Shown here piece after piece: positions 1-7,114 of a stretch of DNA of 55,207 nt (position 1 is the stretch's first letter; each line of letters opens with the position of its first letter). Location: the NCBI GenBank assembly GCA_028818155.1, contig JAPPOH010000017.1, positions 1 to 55,207 of the forward strand, read 5' to 3'. This DNA is from Candidatus Woesearchaeota archaeon. Lineage in GTDB: Archaea; Nanobdellota; Nanobdellia; Woesearchaeales; UBA525. The notes beneath the pieces are model-generated. The model saw only the letters and a list, made by a program, of their open reading frames with translations, searched no databases and was not told where the DNA came from. The translations under genes and the position numbers were made by a program.

Positions 1-108
1 GTGCACGCAGAAGTGATGATGCGCTTGATCTTGCACAACATCAGGGTTGTGCTCAACCGTTACTTTCTACTAACCTTCTTGTACCACGACTATGTCCTGG
101 AACACTGA
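1..108 (+). CDS. C-terminal end of a protein, possibly a transposase (partial)
   Basis: The frame starting at base 1 is open to a TGA at 106-108 and encodes 35 residues containing MMRLILHNIRVVLNRYF. A hydrophobic stretch with HNIR near the C terminus resembles the ends of many DDE transposases; this is an impression, not a match I can verify. It overlaps the start of the sigma-like gene at 92 in another frame. Part of its sequence (60-76) recurs inverted near the right end of the window, which fits a repeated element. It could also be the tail of an ordinary gene translationally coupled to the next one. Confidence 0.35.
   Translation: MHAEVMMRLILHNIRVVLNRYFLLTFLYHDYVLEH
60..76 (+). repeat. 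17-bp repeat, left copy
   Basis: TTACTTTCTACTAACCT occurs here within the partial ORF at 1-108 and, inverted, at 55153-55169. A 17-bp match at both window ends is not expected by chance. Confidence 0.55.
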
Positions 109-646
109 AGAAGTCGATAAAATCGGACTTGAAGACCAAATACGCTCTGGCACACTGAGTAGAGAAGGGCACGCTCTCTTTCAAGAAATTATGACTTCCT
201 CGCTAAGAGCAAGGGGCTTGCTGTACAGTCCAGATGCTGATGATATCCGGCAAGAGGTATATATCCAAGCACACACCGAGCTAGGTCAGAAAGAAATTGA
301 GCCAGGGACATTCGCATTTTGGCTTTTAAGTTTAGCAAAGTATAGGTGTTTGACACATCACAGAGACGCAGGGAAAAGGAGATACGTATCTGTTGAAGAG
401 TATGATGATCATACACCTGAGCAACTGTATGATGATCCTACTCTCACACGCGCAAATAGAGCAACCATAGCAGAAATTAATGAAGCAATACCAAATCTTA
501 CCAGAAAAAGCAGGCGCGTTATGGAACTGTATTCTTTAGATTATTCTGCGAAGGAAATCGCCGCCCATTTAGGTATAGATGAAGCAACTGTACGTTCTCA
601 CAAAAGGCATGCAGTTAGCAGACTTAAGCGTCTACTCGACAAATGA
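92..646 (+). CDS. ECF-type sigma-70-like factor
   Basis: This 184-residue protein has the two-domain layout of a bacterial extracytoplasmic-function sigma factor. Residues about 30-95 resemble sigma region 2 (DADDIRQEVYIQAH, then FAFWLLSLAKYRCL and a basic patch). Residues about 130-182 resemble region 4, a helix-turn-helix (MELYSLDYSAKEIAAHLGI, then ATVRSHKRHAVSRLKRLL). Region 3 is absent, as in ECF factors, and the length is usual for that family. Archaea recruit RNA polymerase with TBP and TFB, so a sigma homologue here is unexpected; whether it binds RNA polymerase or only DNA is unknown. I see no good TATA box upstream, and the start overlaps a preceding open frame, so coupling is possible. 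No anti-sigma gene is recognisable next to it. Transfer from a bacterium is the simplest inference. Confidence 0.8.
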   Translation: MSWNTEEVDKIGLEDQIRSGTLSREGHALFQEIMTSSLRARGLLYSPDADDIRQEVYIQAHTELGQKEIEPGTFAFWLLSLAKYRCLTHHRDAGKRRYVSVEEYDDHTPEQLYDDPTLTRANRATIAEINEAIPNLTRKSRRVMELYSLDYSAKEIAAHLGIDEATVRSHKRHAVSRLKRLLDK

Positions 647-652
647 CTAAGC

Positions 653-1189
653 TCACTTCTCTTTATTCGCGTTAAAAATATCGAACATATCAATGCCCGC
701 TTCCTTCGCGAGGTCTTGCTTCGGCGTGGCATTCCGCGGTTTCTCAGGAACTGCGATCACCGCTTCCTCCACCTCTGTGTGGCTCGTTGCGGAATTTTCC
801 ACGTGCTTCACCACCACACCATCTTCAGACGCCTGCACTTCTGTCTTCGCGTAGCCGTCTTCCGGCGACCACTTTGGCGCGTCCGCATACATCATGTTCC
901 CACGCTTCGGCAACGGTTGCTGTGCTTGCACAGGCGCCGGCGCTGCAGCAGGCATGGATGCTGCTTTCGCAACGAACTCCTGGAAGGATGACGCAACAGG
1001 AGCGGGCGCTTCTCGCTTCGCATCCTGCAGCACTTCTTTTTCTGTTTCGACCATCCCTTCTGCGAGGCGTTTCGCTGCCGGCATGTTTGCTGCGAGGCCA
1101 CGTTCAAGCAACATCTCTGCGAGGTCAACAACTTTCTTGTCTCTTGTGTCCGCCTGCTTCGGCTTAATCGTACTCGGATCAAAGACCAT
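653..1189 (-). CDS. hypothetical protein, Ala/Pro-rich middle
   Basis: I do not recognise this 178-residue protein. Residues about 1-60 are predicted helical and charged, about 60-95 are rich in Ala, Pro and Gln and look like a linker, and the C terminus is acidic and soluble. There is no signal peptide or membrane segment. The ATG at 1189 lies 26-27 bp from a TATA-like element at 1211-1220 (GTATAAAAGT on the minus strand), which supports a leaderless transcript and this start. It converges on the sigma-like gene, leaving 6 bp between the two stops. Confidence 0.7.
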   Translation of the reverse strand: MVFDPSTIKPKQADTRDKKVVDLAEMLLERGLAANMPAAKRLAEGMVETEKEVLQDAKREAPAPVASSFQEFVAKAASMPAAAPAPVQAQQPLPKRGNMMYADAPKWSPEDGYAKTEVQASEDGVVVKHVENSATSHTEVEEAVIAVPEKPRNATPKQDLAKEAGIDMFDIFNANKEK

Positions 1190-1220
1190 TTGCTATGAGC
1201 GGTGCACGTGACTTTTATAC

Positions 1221-1958
1221 TTATCGCCTGCGCTCACTCATAAGCGCGATGCCGATCGCAAATAAGAGGAACGTTAAACCAAGACCCCACCAGAACAGCA
1301 TATGGGGTGCAAGAGGGTAGAGCCCCACGCCAATTAATGTGACTGAAGGCATCGCCAACGCAGCTATCTTGACCACTTCCTTGAACGGAATCCTGTGTTT
1401 TACAACCTTTGGCACGTAATAGCCGATGAGCACGAGCAGTGTGAAGATGAAGATAAGCTTCACCACGCTGTAGAGGAAGAACCAAAAGATAATGCTCGGA
1501 ACGAGGAAGAGCACGAATCCCGTTAAGAGCCTGTCGCGTGCAGACGTCTGCTGTTTCATATCCTTGAGGTCAGCCCACGGCACGTATGTCTTGCCGAAGT
1601 ACAAGTATTTCGGGTAGAACACCCCTCCATTCGTGAGGACGAAATCCGCGTTCGCTTCCCCGTTGAGATCTAGAACCACGTGTGGCTCTCTGAGGAGCTC
1701 CACCGGGTGGTCTGCTTCCACCTTCCCATCTACCGTGAAGGTTTGTACTTCATCGAACGTATCTGGGAGTGTGCTGATATACTTGATCGACATGGGAATG
1801 AACGTCACGATGAAAAGAATCATTGCGAGCAAGAGTGTTTTGGCAGTGAATTCCGCGAATGCGTGTATGCGTTTATCGAGCAGTTTTCCGTAACTATCGG
1901 GATTATAGGATTTGATGAGTAAGAGCCAGTAGCTGCCGAGTTTCTTTTCAATCGTCAC
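1221..1958 (-). CDS. DUF1189-like membrane protein
   Basis: A multi-pass membrane protein of about 245 residues: one N-terminal membrane segment, an extracytoplasmic region of about 100 residues, then about four further hydrophobic segments and a short basic tail. Layout and length resemble DUF1189 membrane proteins; the function is unknown and the assignment is by impression. The longest reading starts at GTG 1973. A TATA element at 1981-1987 is centred 26 bp from another in-frame GTG at 1958, so 1958 is the likelier leaderless start. The upstream methyltransferase gene ends at 1982 on the same strand, so the promoter lies over its last codons. Confidence 0.65.
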   Translation of the reverse strand: MTIEKKLGSYWLLLIKSYNPDSYGKLLDKRIHAFAEFTAKTLLLAMILFIVTFIPMSIKYISTLPDTFDEVQTFTVDGKVEADHPVELLREPHVVLDLNGEANADFVLTNGGVFYPKYLYFGKTYVPWADLKDMKQQTSARDRLLTGFVLFLVPSIIFWFFLYSVVKLIFIFTLLVLIGYYVPKVVKHRIPFKEVVKIAALAMPSVTLIGVGLYPLAPHMLFWWGLGLTFLLFAIGIALMSERRR

Positions 1959-1981
1959 GAAAACCTCGTGCACGCGAGTGT

Positions 1982-2488
1982 TTATATGCGTTTCTCACAA
2001 ATGTACATCATGTCTTTTGTGCTTTCCCAGGAGTCTGTGATGGTGTGTTTGTTGATGCATGCATCTAAGAATTCTTTCTTTGCAGATTGTTTCAAGAAAG
2101 AAAGAAGAAGTTTTCCTCCTGGTTTGCAGACCCTGAAGAGTTCTTGTATTCCTTTTTCTGGATCATCGTAGTTCTGGAGCGCTGTTAACGAGAGAACGAT
2201 GTCGAAGCTCGCATCCCCAAACGGGAGGTCCTCTCCCTTCGCACGTTTAATTTTCGCTTGAATATGGACAGGTGCTTGTGCGATGAGTGCTCCTGCTGGC
2301 TCCACGCCCAGCCAGTGGACATCAAGCTCGTTTGCCGTCCACCCCGTGCCGCAGCCGACGTCGAGAAACATGATTCTGTCGTCGAGCTGGATTTTGGTGA
2401 GGAACTCTTGGAGCTTTTCTTTTTGTTCTTCGCCGTAGAGCTCGTCATAGCCAGATGCTATTGCGTTATAGTGGTCATTGGAGGACAT
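1982..2488 (-). CDS. class I SAM-dependent methyltransferase
   Basis: A 168-residue Rossmann-fold methyltransferase of the UbiE/Methyltransf_11 type. The SAM-binding motif I is FLDVGCGTGWTA at about residues 40-51, an acidic motif II equivalent follows (WLGVEPAG), and the later FDIVLSLTALQNYDD strand is typical. The substrate cannot be read from the sequence. The ATG at 2488 is 27 bp from the centre of a TATA element at 2511-2520 that also suits the divergent gene starting at 2542, so both are probably leaderless and share one promoter element. Confidence 0.85.
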   Translation of the reverse strand: MSSNDHYNAIASGYDELYGEEQKEKLQEFLTKIQLDDRIMFLDVGCGTGWTANELDVHWLGVEPAGALIAQAPVHIQAKIKRAKGEDLPFGDASFDIVLSLTALQNYDDPEKGIQELFRVCKPGGKLLLSFLKQSAKKEFLDACINKHTITDSWESTKDMMYICEKRI

Positions 2489-2510
2489 GTTTCAAAGAGA
2501 AACCGGCACA

Positions 2511-2520
2511 TATATAAATA
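2511..2520. promoter_or_regulatory. shared TATA element for two divergent leaderless genes
   Basis: The element TATATAAATA is near-palindromic. Its centre is about 27 bp from the ATG at 2488 on the minus strand and about 27 bp from the ATG at 2542 on the plus strand. In archaea TBP binds around -26, so one element can place start sites at both start codons. Confidence 0.65.
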
Positions 2521-2541
2521 ATGAATAACTACTTGAAAGTA

Positions 2542-3006
2542 ATGACTCTAGATGTTTATATTTGCAACCCCATGCAACAAGAGATTAATGAGATCAAAGA
2601 TGCGCTCGCCAGTTATAGAACGCATGCACCAGAAAGATCGTTTGAATGTTTCGAATGGCTCGATCTACAATGGCAGATGGGAAAGAGCGGCATTTTCATG
2701 CTGTCCTACCAAATCGATGCAAGAACACATGGAACTGAGCTCTGTGAAGAAGCAATACAAAGAGATCCAGACGCTCGAGTCATCATCACGCAGAACATCC
2801 TAGGCAATAATGTAGAAGACCAAATTAATGCATCACGAGATGCAGGCGCATACGGTTTCATCCCTCGGAAAAAGCCAGAAAATAGAACAGCGCCACCAAC
2901 TACCAAAGAAATCAAGTTTACACAAGAGCCTGATGCACGCTACGACCCAAACACTATCCGGCAGACAGTTGCAGCAGTATCCAGAGGAGAAAAGTTCTTC
3001 CCATGA
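2542..3006 (+). CDS. pseudo-receiver domain protein
   Basis: A protein of about 154 residues with the alternating beta/alpha pattern of a response-regulator receiver but without its chemistry. The N-terminal acidic pair is replaced by CNP, the strand that should carry the phospho-acceptor Asp reads IFMLSYQI, and the equivalents of the switch Thr and the Lys are only loosely kept (VIITQ, GFIPRKK). A Pro/Thr/Lys-rich C-terminal extension follows. The start at 2542, rather than the in-frame ATG at 2521, is set by the TATA element at 2511-2520. It overlaps the CheY-like gene by 4 bp (ATGA), so the two are co-translated and probably partner each other. The pseudo-receiver reading is an inference from fold pattern and context. 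Confidence 0.6.
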   Translation: MTLDVYICNPMQQEINEIKDALASYRTHAPERSFECFEWLDLQWQMGKSGIFMLSYQIDARTHGTELCEEAIQRDPDARVIITQNILGNNVEDQINASRDAGAYGFIPRKKPENRTAPPTTKEIKFTQEPDARYDPNTIRQTVAAVSRGEKFFP

Positions 3007-3371
3007 AAACGATTCTTGTTATTGATGACGAGCCCACTGTTCGCACACTAGCCAAACACATTCTCCAAAGCAAAGGATATAACACGATAGAAGCCGCAAC
3101 AGGATCTGAAGCTATTCAAGCAGTCTTCGACAATCTTGGAGGAATAGATGGTGTTGTCTCAGACACCCAGCTACAAAAACATGAAGAAGATGTACTGGGC
3201 TACTACCTCTGGGAAATAATTGGTCCATACTGTGGAAATAATGTCGTAGCTACATCAGGAACCATGTCAAATAAACATAGAGCTGCTTGGAAGAGAGTGG
3301 GCGCGAAAGCAATTCTCGAAAAGCCATATAGTATACAAGATCTTGATGAAGCTCTGCAACGCTTCGACTAA
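3003..3371 (+). CDS. CheY-like response regulator receiver protein
   Basis: A stand-alone receiver domain of 122 residues with no output domain. The catalytic set is intact: acidic pocket D8 and D9, phospho-acceptor D54 (VVSDTQL), switch residues T84/S85 (VVATSG) and K107 (LEKPY). It should be phosphorylated by a histidine kinase and signal by protein contact. No histidine kinase is visible in this window; the only sensor, at 43624-44823, has no kinase domain. It is translated directly after a pseudo-receiver (ATGA overlap). Confidence 0.88.
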   Translation: MKTILVIDDEPTVRTLAKHILQSKGYNTIEAATGSEAIQAVFDNLGGIDGVVSDTQLQKHEEDVLGYYLWEIIGPYCGNNVVATSGTMSNKHRAAWKRVGAKAILEKPYSIQDLDEALQRFD

Positions 3372-3372
3372 C

Positions 3373-3445
3373 TGGGCCCGGCCGGACTCGAACCGACGAC
3401 ATCTGCCATGTCGAGGCAGCGTTATAGCCACTAAACTACGGGCCC
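3373..3445 (-). tRNA. tRNA-Val(GAC), with unusual C at position 33
   Basis: A 73-nt cloverleaf without encoded CCA. The acceptor stem is GGGCCCG/CGGGCCC with discriminator A, and the T arm is GTCGG-TTCGAGT-CCGGC. The anticodon stem CTGCC/GGCAG closes the loop TCGACAT, giving anticodon GAC (3410-3412). The body resembles archaeal tRNA-Val. The base 5' of the anticodon is C, where U33 is nearly universal. There is no intron. It lies just after the CheY-like gene on the opposite strand. Confidence 0.85.
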
Positions 3446-3481
3446 ACAGAGCATCATGAAATCTGAAACTGTTTTTAAACC

Positions 3482-5092
3482 CTACTCTTTCTTCAAGAGA
3501 ATTTCAATCAATTGTGCAAAGGCCGGCCGTGTAATAAGAACGCCCGCAGTCACACCAACAAGTGTGGTGAGCGCGAAACCACGTAAGAGACCAGCACCCG
3601 CAAAGAACAACGGCAACATCGCCGCAGCGAGCGTGAAATATGCCGCAAAGATCACGAAGAAGGCAGCCTTCACTTTCTCCCGCCATGACTTGCCAGATCG
3701 AGCGCGCTTCCCAATCGTCTCATCAATAATCAGAATCTGATCGTCCACGCCAGAACCAATCGCAATGATAATCGCGGCGATCGCCGCAAGATCCATATTC
3801 CAGCCGACCGTGGCAGCAAAGCCAAGGATAATCGTCACCTCAGACAACATCGCGATAATCGTCGGAATAGACAGGACAAGCTTCCTATAGCGAATAACAA
3901 GTGTCATCGCAACTGCAAGAATAGACAAGGCACCAAGCAAGACCGCATTCTTAACGAACTCACTCCCTAAGACAGGGCTAATCCCATCAGACTTCACAAT
4001 CTGTAATTTCACCGGCAAACTCCCCGTGATCATGACCGTCTGTAATTGCCGCATCCCTTTGATAGCGTCCTCCACCGCAGCTCGTTGTGAGACGCCAAAG
4101 CCAGAGCCACTAATCAAAATGCTCGTGACCGCCCTCCCTTTCAGGTCAGCGGCGATCTGCAATGTGTCCACAAGCTCATCATCCAAGTAGAGATCGAGTG
4201 GTTCGCTCAAGTATGCTCCTGAGCCATCATCAACAATCTGTAAATTCTGTGTTGCATCCGCCTGTCGCTGCGCAGCATCTGGTGAGAGTTGAATCTCAAA
4301 GCTGAAACGGCATGCGTAGCCGCCAGCAGTCTGCCCACAGCCAGCATTCCTGTCAATGCCACTACACTCCGCGCTCCGACAGACGTATGTGATGTCATTC
4401 CCGCCGCGGAAGACTGTTGTGTTGCCAACGTGTGCCTCGAACTTCCCCTGGCTCGCAAGCAATTTCTGCACTTCTTCCTTCTCGACGCCGGCAATCTCAA
4501 CGATAATGAAATCATCACCAGAAAGGTCCTTTGCGGAGCGCACGATAATATCGGAGAGGCCATACACGTTCAACCGCTGCTTGATATTCTCGATCACTAG
4601 CTCCAAGTCAGTCTTCGCAATACGTTCTTCCGGTTGTAAGACGACGCGCGTCCCGCCAGATAAGTCCAGGCCGAGTTTGATATTGCTCTTTGGCGCCTCA
4701 TACACAGAGAGGCCAAGGGGTTCTATGCCAAGTACTGTCGTTTCGTTCGTTTCGTTATCGAACGATGTGATCGCTTGTGTTGTGAGCACGTACGTGTTCT
4801 TGTTCGTGGTGACCACGATTGACTCGTTCGCACCATGGCCCTCAGTTGCGTCATAGTACTGCGCAACACTCTCGATAGGAATCCCGTTCACTTCCACAAC
4901 ACGTTCTCTACTCACCGGCGTCCCAGTTGGATCTGGGCTTTGGATGCCTGCAACTGCCGCGCTACTGTTCTTGTCCACCTGCCGTATCGCGACGCCTGAC
5001 GCGTCCAGTGACGGGTTAATCGCTATCAGAGAGAGTATAAGAAACACAACAAGCACCCAGAGGCGAACGTTCGTCACAATTTTCTTCATCAT
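3482..5092 (-). CDS. secD: protein translocase subunit SecD
   Basis: About 536 residues. SecD works with SecF as an RND-type membrane complex that helps the Sec channel release and pull exported proteins. It has an N-terminal membrane segment, a large external domain including the conserved IKLGLDLSGGTRV, then five membrane segments near the C terminus with the SecD/F signature around IIIAIGSGVDDQILIIDE. An insertion at about residues 40-110 (AVAGIQ, then RERVVEVNGIPI) looks like a PDZ domain. The start is taken at 5092, where ATG overlaps the secF stop (ATGA), rather than further upstream at 5140. The order is secF then secD, as in some other archaea. Confidence 0.93.
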   Translation of the reverse strand: MMKKIVTNVRLWVLVVFLILSLIAINPSLDASGVAIRQVDKNSSAAVAGIQSPDPTGTPVSRERVVEVNGIPIESVAQYYDATEGHGANESIVVTTNKNTYVLTTQAITSFDNETNETTVLGIEPLGLSVYEAPKSNIKLGLDLSGGTRVVLQPEERIAKTDLELVIENIKQRLNVYGLSDIIVRSAKDLSGDDFIIVEIAGVEKEEVQKLLASQGKFEAHVGNTTVFRGGNDITYVCRSAECSGIDRNAGCGQTAGGYACRFSFEIQLSPDAAQRQADATQNLQIVDDGSGAYLSEPLDLYLDDELVDTLQIAADLKGRAVTSILISGSGFGVSQRAAVEDAIKGMRQLQTVMITGSLPVKLQIVKSDGISPVLGSEFVKNAVLLGALSILAVAMTLVIRYRKLVLSIPTIIAMLSEVTIILGFAATVGWNMDLAAIAAIIIAIGSGVDDQILIIDETIGKRARSGKSWREKVKAAFFVIFAAYFTLAAAMLPLFFAGAGLLRGFALTTLVGVTAGVLITRPAFAQLIEILLKKE

Positions 5093-6213
5093 TGTTTCCG
5101 CTCCAAGTGCCATCTGAGTAATCCGACGTTCTGAATCCATGTGAAGAGGACGTCAGCAACGAGGCCGATTGCGATGATCAACATGATCTCTTTGATGACT
5201 GTTGATTTTGTGAATAAGAACGCGACGATTGTCGCGATGAATGTCGTGCCTGTCATCGTCAGGCCGGTGGTTAATGCATCCTTGACACGATCATAGACCG
5301 TGCCCCCCGAGCGCTTCAGCACTCTTGTTGACAAGAGAATGTCCGTGTCCACAGAGTAGCCGATCAGCATGAGGAATGCAGCAACACCCGCAGTGCTGAG
5401 GCGCATCTGCATGAGGTCCACGATTGCGATCGTAAACGTGATCGTTGAGACTGCGGCAATGATCACTGCAGCGCTCGGCATGCTTAACCTGAGGTACAGC
5501 ACCGCGATGCAAATGCCGAGGAGGATCGCAGCGAAGAATGCGATTGTATTCCCCGAGTACCAGATGAGCGAGCCCTCAAGCAATGAGACGAGGACAACAA
5601 ACGCTTTCTGCTTTGTGGTGCTCCCAAAGTAGAGGAAGACGACCATACCCATAAAGACGAAGGCGATCAAGACAGCTTTCGTTGTTTGCTGGAAGAATGA
5701 TGCGCCAAGACTCGGCCCCACAACTTCAGAGCTTACTTTTGCTGCAGCACCGCTCATGAACGTGTCGAGTATACCAATAATACCCTTTTCGAGCGCGTCA
5801 AGTGATTCCTGTGAGTTCGTGACTGTTGACCCTTCAATCGTCACCCCTATTTGTGTACCGAACTCACTCACCTCACGGACAACGAAATCTGCGTCCGGAA
5901 ATGCTCCTTGGAGTGCTGTTTCCACAGCCTGTACGCTGAGTGGCGCTCCTTCCGTAGCGACAGTGATGGTCAAGCCACCCGCTAATGAAACGCCCTTGTA
6001 GAAGAAGCTCCCTGTACTCATGTACGTATGTCCTATTACAAGTACCGCGAAGACAAGCATCGCGATGGTAACGAGAAATAATTGCTTGTACTTGTCGTGA
6101 TAGAACTTATCGAACCCCTGCCTGCGTGATGTGCGCGCGACCGGCTGTGCCTTTCGTTGCCGGATACGCTGTCGCTTCCGTGCTTTGCGCAGTCGTTTGT
6201 GTTTGTCTACCAC
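5089..6213 (-). CDS. secF: protein translocase subunit SecF
   Basis: 374 residues, the partner of SecD. It has a very basic cytoplasmic N terminus (about 45 residues), the first membrane segment, an external domain with the conserved GVSLAGGLTITV stretch, then five membrane segments including FLMLIGYSVDTDILLSTRV, the SecF signature. The GTG start at 6213 sits 26 bp from a TATA element near 6235-6243 (CTTTATAAAC on the minus strand), giving a leaderless operon secF-secD. Confidence 0.93.
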   Translation of the reverse strand: MVDKHKRLRKARKRQRIRQRKAQPVARTSRRQGFDKFYHDKYKQLFLVTIAMLVFAVLVIGHTYMSTGSFFYKGVSLAGGLTITVATEGAPLSVQAVETALQGAFPDADFVVREVSEFGTQIGVTIEGSTVTNSQESLDALEKGIIGILDTFMSGAAAKVSSEVVGPSLGASFFQQTTKAVLIAFVFMGMVVFLYFGSTTKQKAFVVLVSLLEGSLIWYSGNTIAFFAAILLGICIAVLYLRLSMPSAAVIIAAVSTITFTIAIVDLMQMRLSTAGVAAFLMLIGYSVDTDILLSTRVLKRSGGTVYDRVKDALTTGLTMTGTTFIATIVAFLFTKSTVIKEIMLIIAIGLVADVLFTWIQNVGLLRWHLERKQ

Positions 6214-6284
6214 GACGCTGGCACCCGCCTGACGTTTATAAAGGTATCGAGCAGATTTATAAAGTCCTGTGACGAGAAAAGAGT

Positions 6285-6728
6285 ATGTCCTTGCTCAGCA
6301 TCTGGAAATTCCTCAACGTGAATCGCGTGTCGCGAATGCGCACACACTTTCTCGCGATCAAAGAACAAACGAAGCCTACTACCAAGAAGGCGAAGCAAGA
6401 GTGTGCGTTCTTTAGCAGGAAGTTCGAACAATATTATCAGCGCGCGCGTATCTGGATTCATACGCGGCATTTTCTCTACCTTTTTTTATACGCGAGCCTT
6501 GTCTTGAATCTGTTTCCGTACGCCGCACAGTTTGTGCAGTATATTGAGGTGATCAAAGGGTTTATTGGCACAACCGTTATTCTTGGTCTTGTTGTGATCG
6601 TCTCGCTGCGTATCAACTTACACGTTGAACTCATGAATGAAATGCTGACGCACATGATCGTGTTGTATCATCATAACCCGAAGAGGGATACGAAGAAGGC
6701 GCTCGCGAAGATTCGGAAGACGCTTTAG
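6285..6728 (+). CDS. membrane protein of unknown function
   Basis: A 147-residue protein, not recognised. It has a basic N-terminal half (about 60 residues), two membrane segments (around YLFLYASLVLNLF and TTVILGLVVIVSL) and a basic C-terminal tail, suggesting both ends are cytoplasmic. The ATG at 6285 is 26 bp from the TATA element at 6256-6263, so it is probably leaderless. It is divergent from secF, and its stop overlaps the end of the convergent gene at 6725. Confidence 0.7.
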   Translation: MSLLSIWKFLNVNRVSRMRTHFLAIKEQTKPTTKKAKQECAFFSRKFEQYYQRARIWIHTRHFLYLFLYASLVLNLFPYAAQFVQYIEVIKGFIGTTVILGLVVIVSLRINLHVELMNEMLTHMIVLYHHNPKRDTKKALAKIRKTL

Positions 6729-7114
6729 AGATCCTTAGGAGGTATTGGTTTCTCTCCGGGAACTTTGTATATTTCTGGGTTGTCAAGTGCTTCCAGGAAA
6801 TCACTGAATGCTTCGTGAAGCTCTGGGGTAAAGCCATCTCTTGTTTTGTTTCCATCTCTTTCCTCATACACATCTATGCTGAGTTGTGAGTTCCCTCGGT
6901 TAGCTCGTGCTTTTTGTTCTTCAGAAGCAGCCCATTGAGCAGTATACCCACTCGAACCTCCACCCAACATAATCGTTGCGTACCCGTTATCAGTTTCCAC
7001 GTGATGATAGGGCTGCTGTTCTCCACCCTGTTCCGGTCGCTCACCAAAGTGTTTCTTAACGAGGCCTTCGAGTTCTTCTAGAGATTCGTAGCAATACACT
7101 CTGTATGATGTCAC
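6725..7114 (-). CDS. hypothetical soluble protein
   Basis: 129 residues, not recognised. It is acidic and soluble, with a central Gly-rich stretch (MLGGGSSGYTAQW). It starts with GTG at 7114 overlapping the alaS stop (GTGA), so it is translationally coupled to the alanyl-tRNA synthetase and shares its promoter. Its own function cannot be inferred. Confidence 0.65.
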   Translation of the reverse strand: MTSYRVYCYESLEELEGLVKKHFGERPEQGGEQQPYHHVETDNGYATIMLGGGSSGYTAQWAASEEQKARANRGNSQLSIDVYEERDGNKTRDGFTPELHEAFSDFLEALDNPEIYKVPGEKPIPPKDL

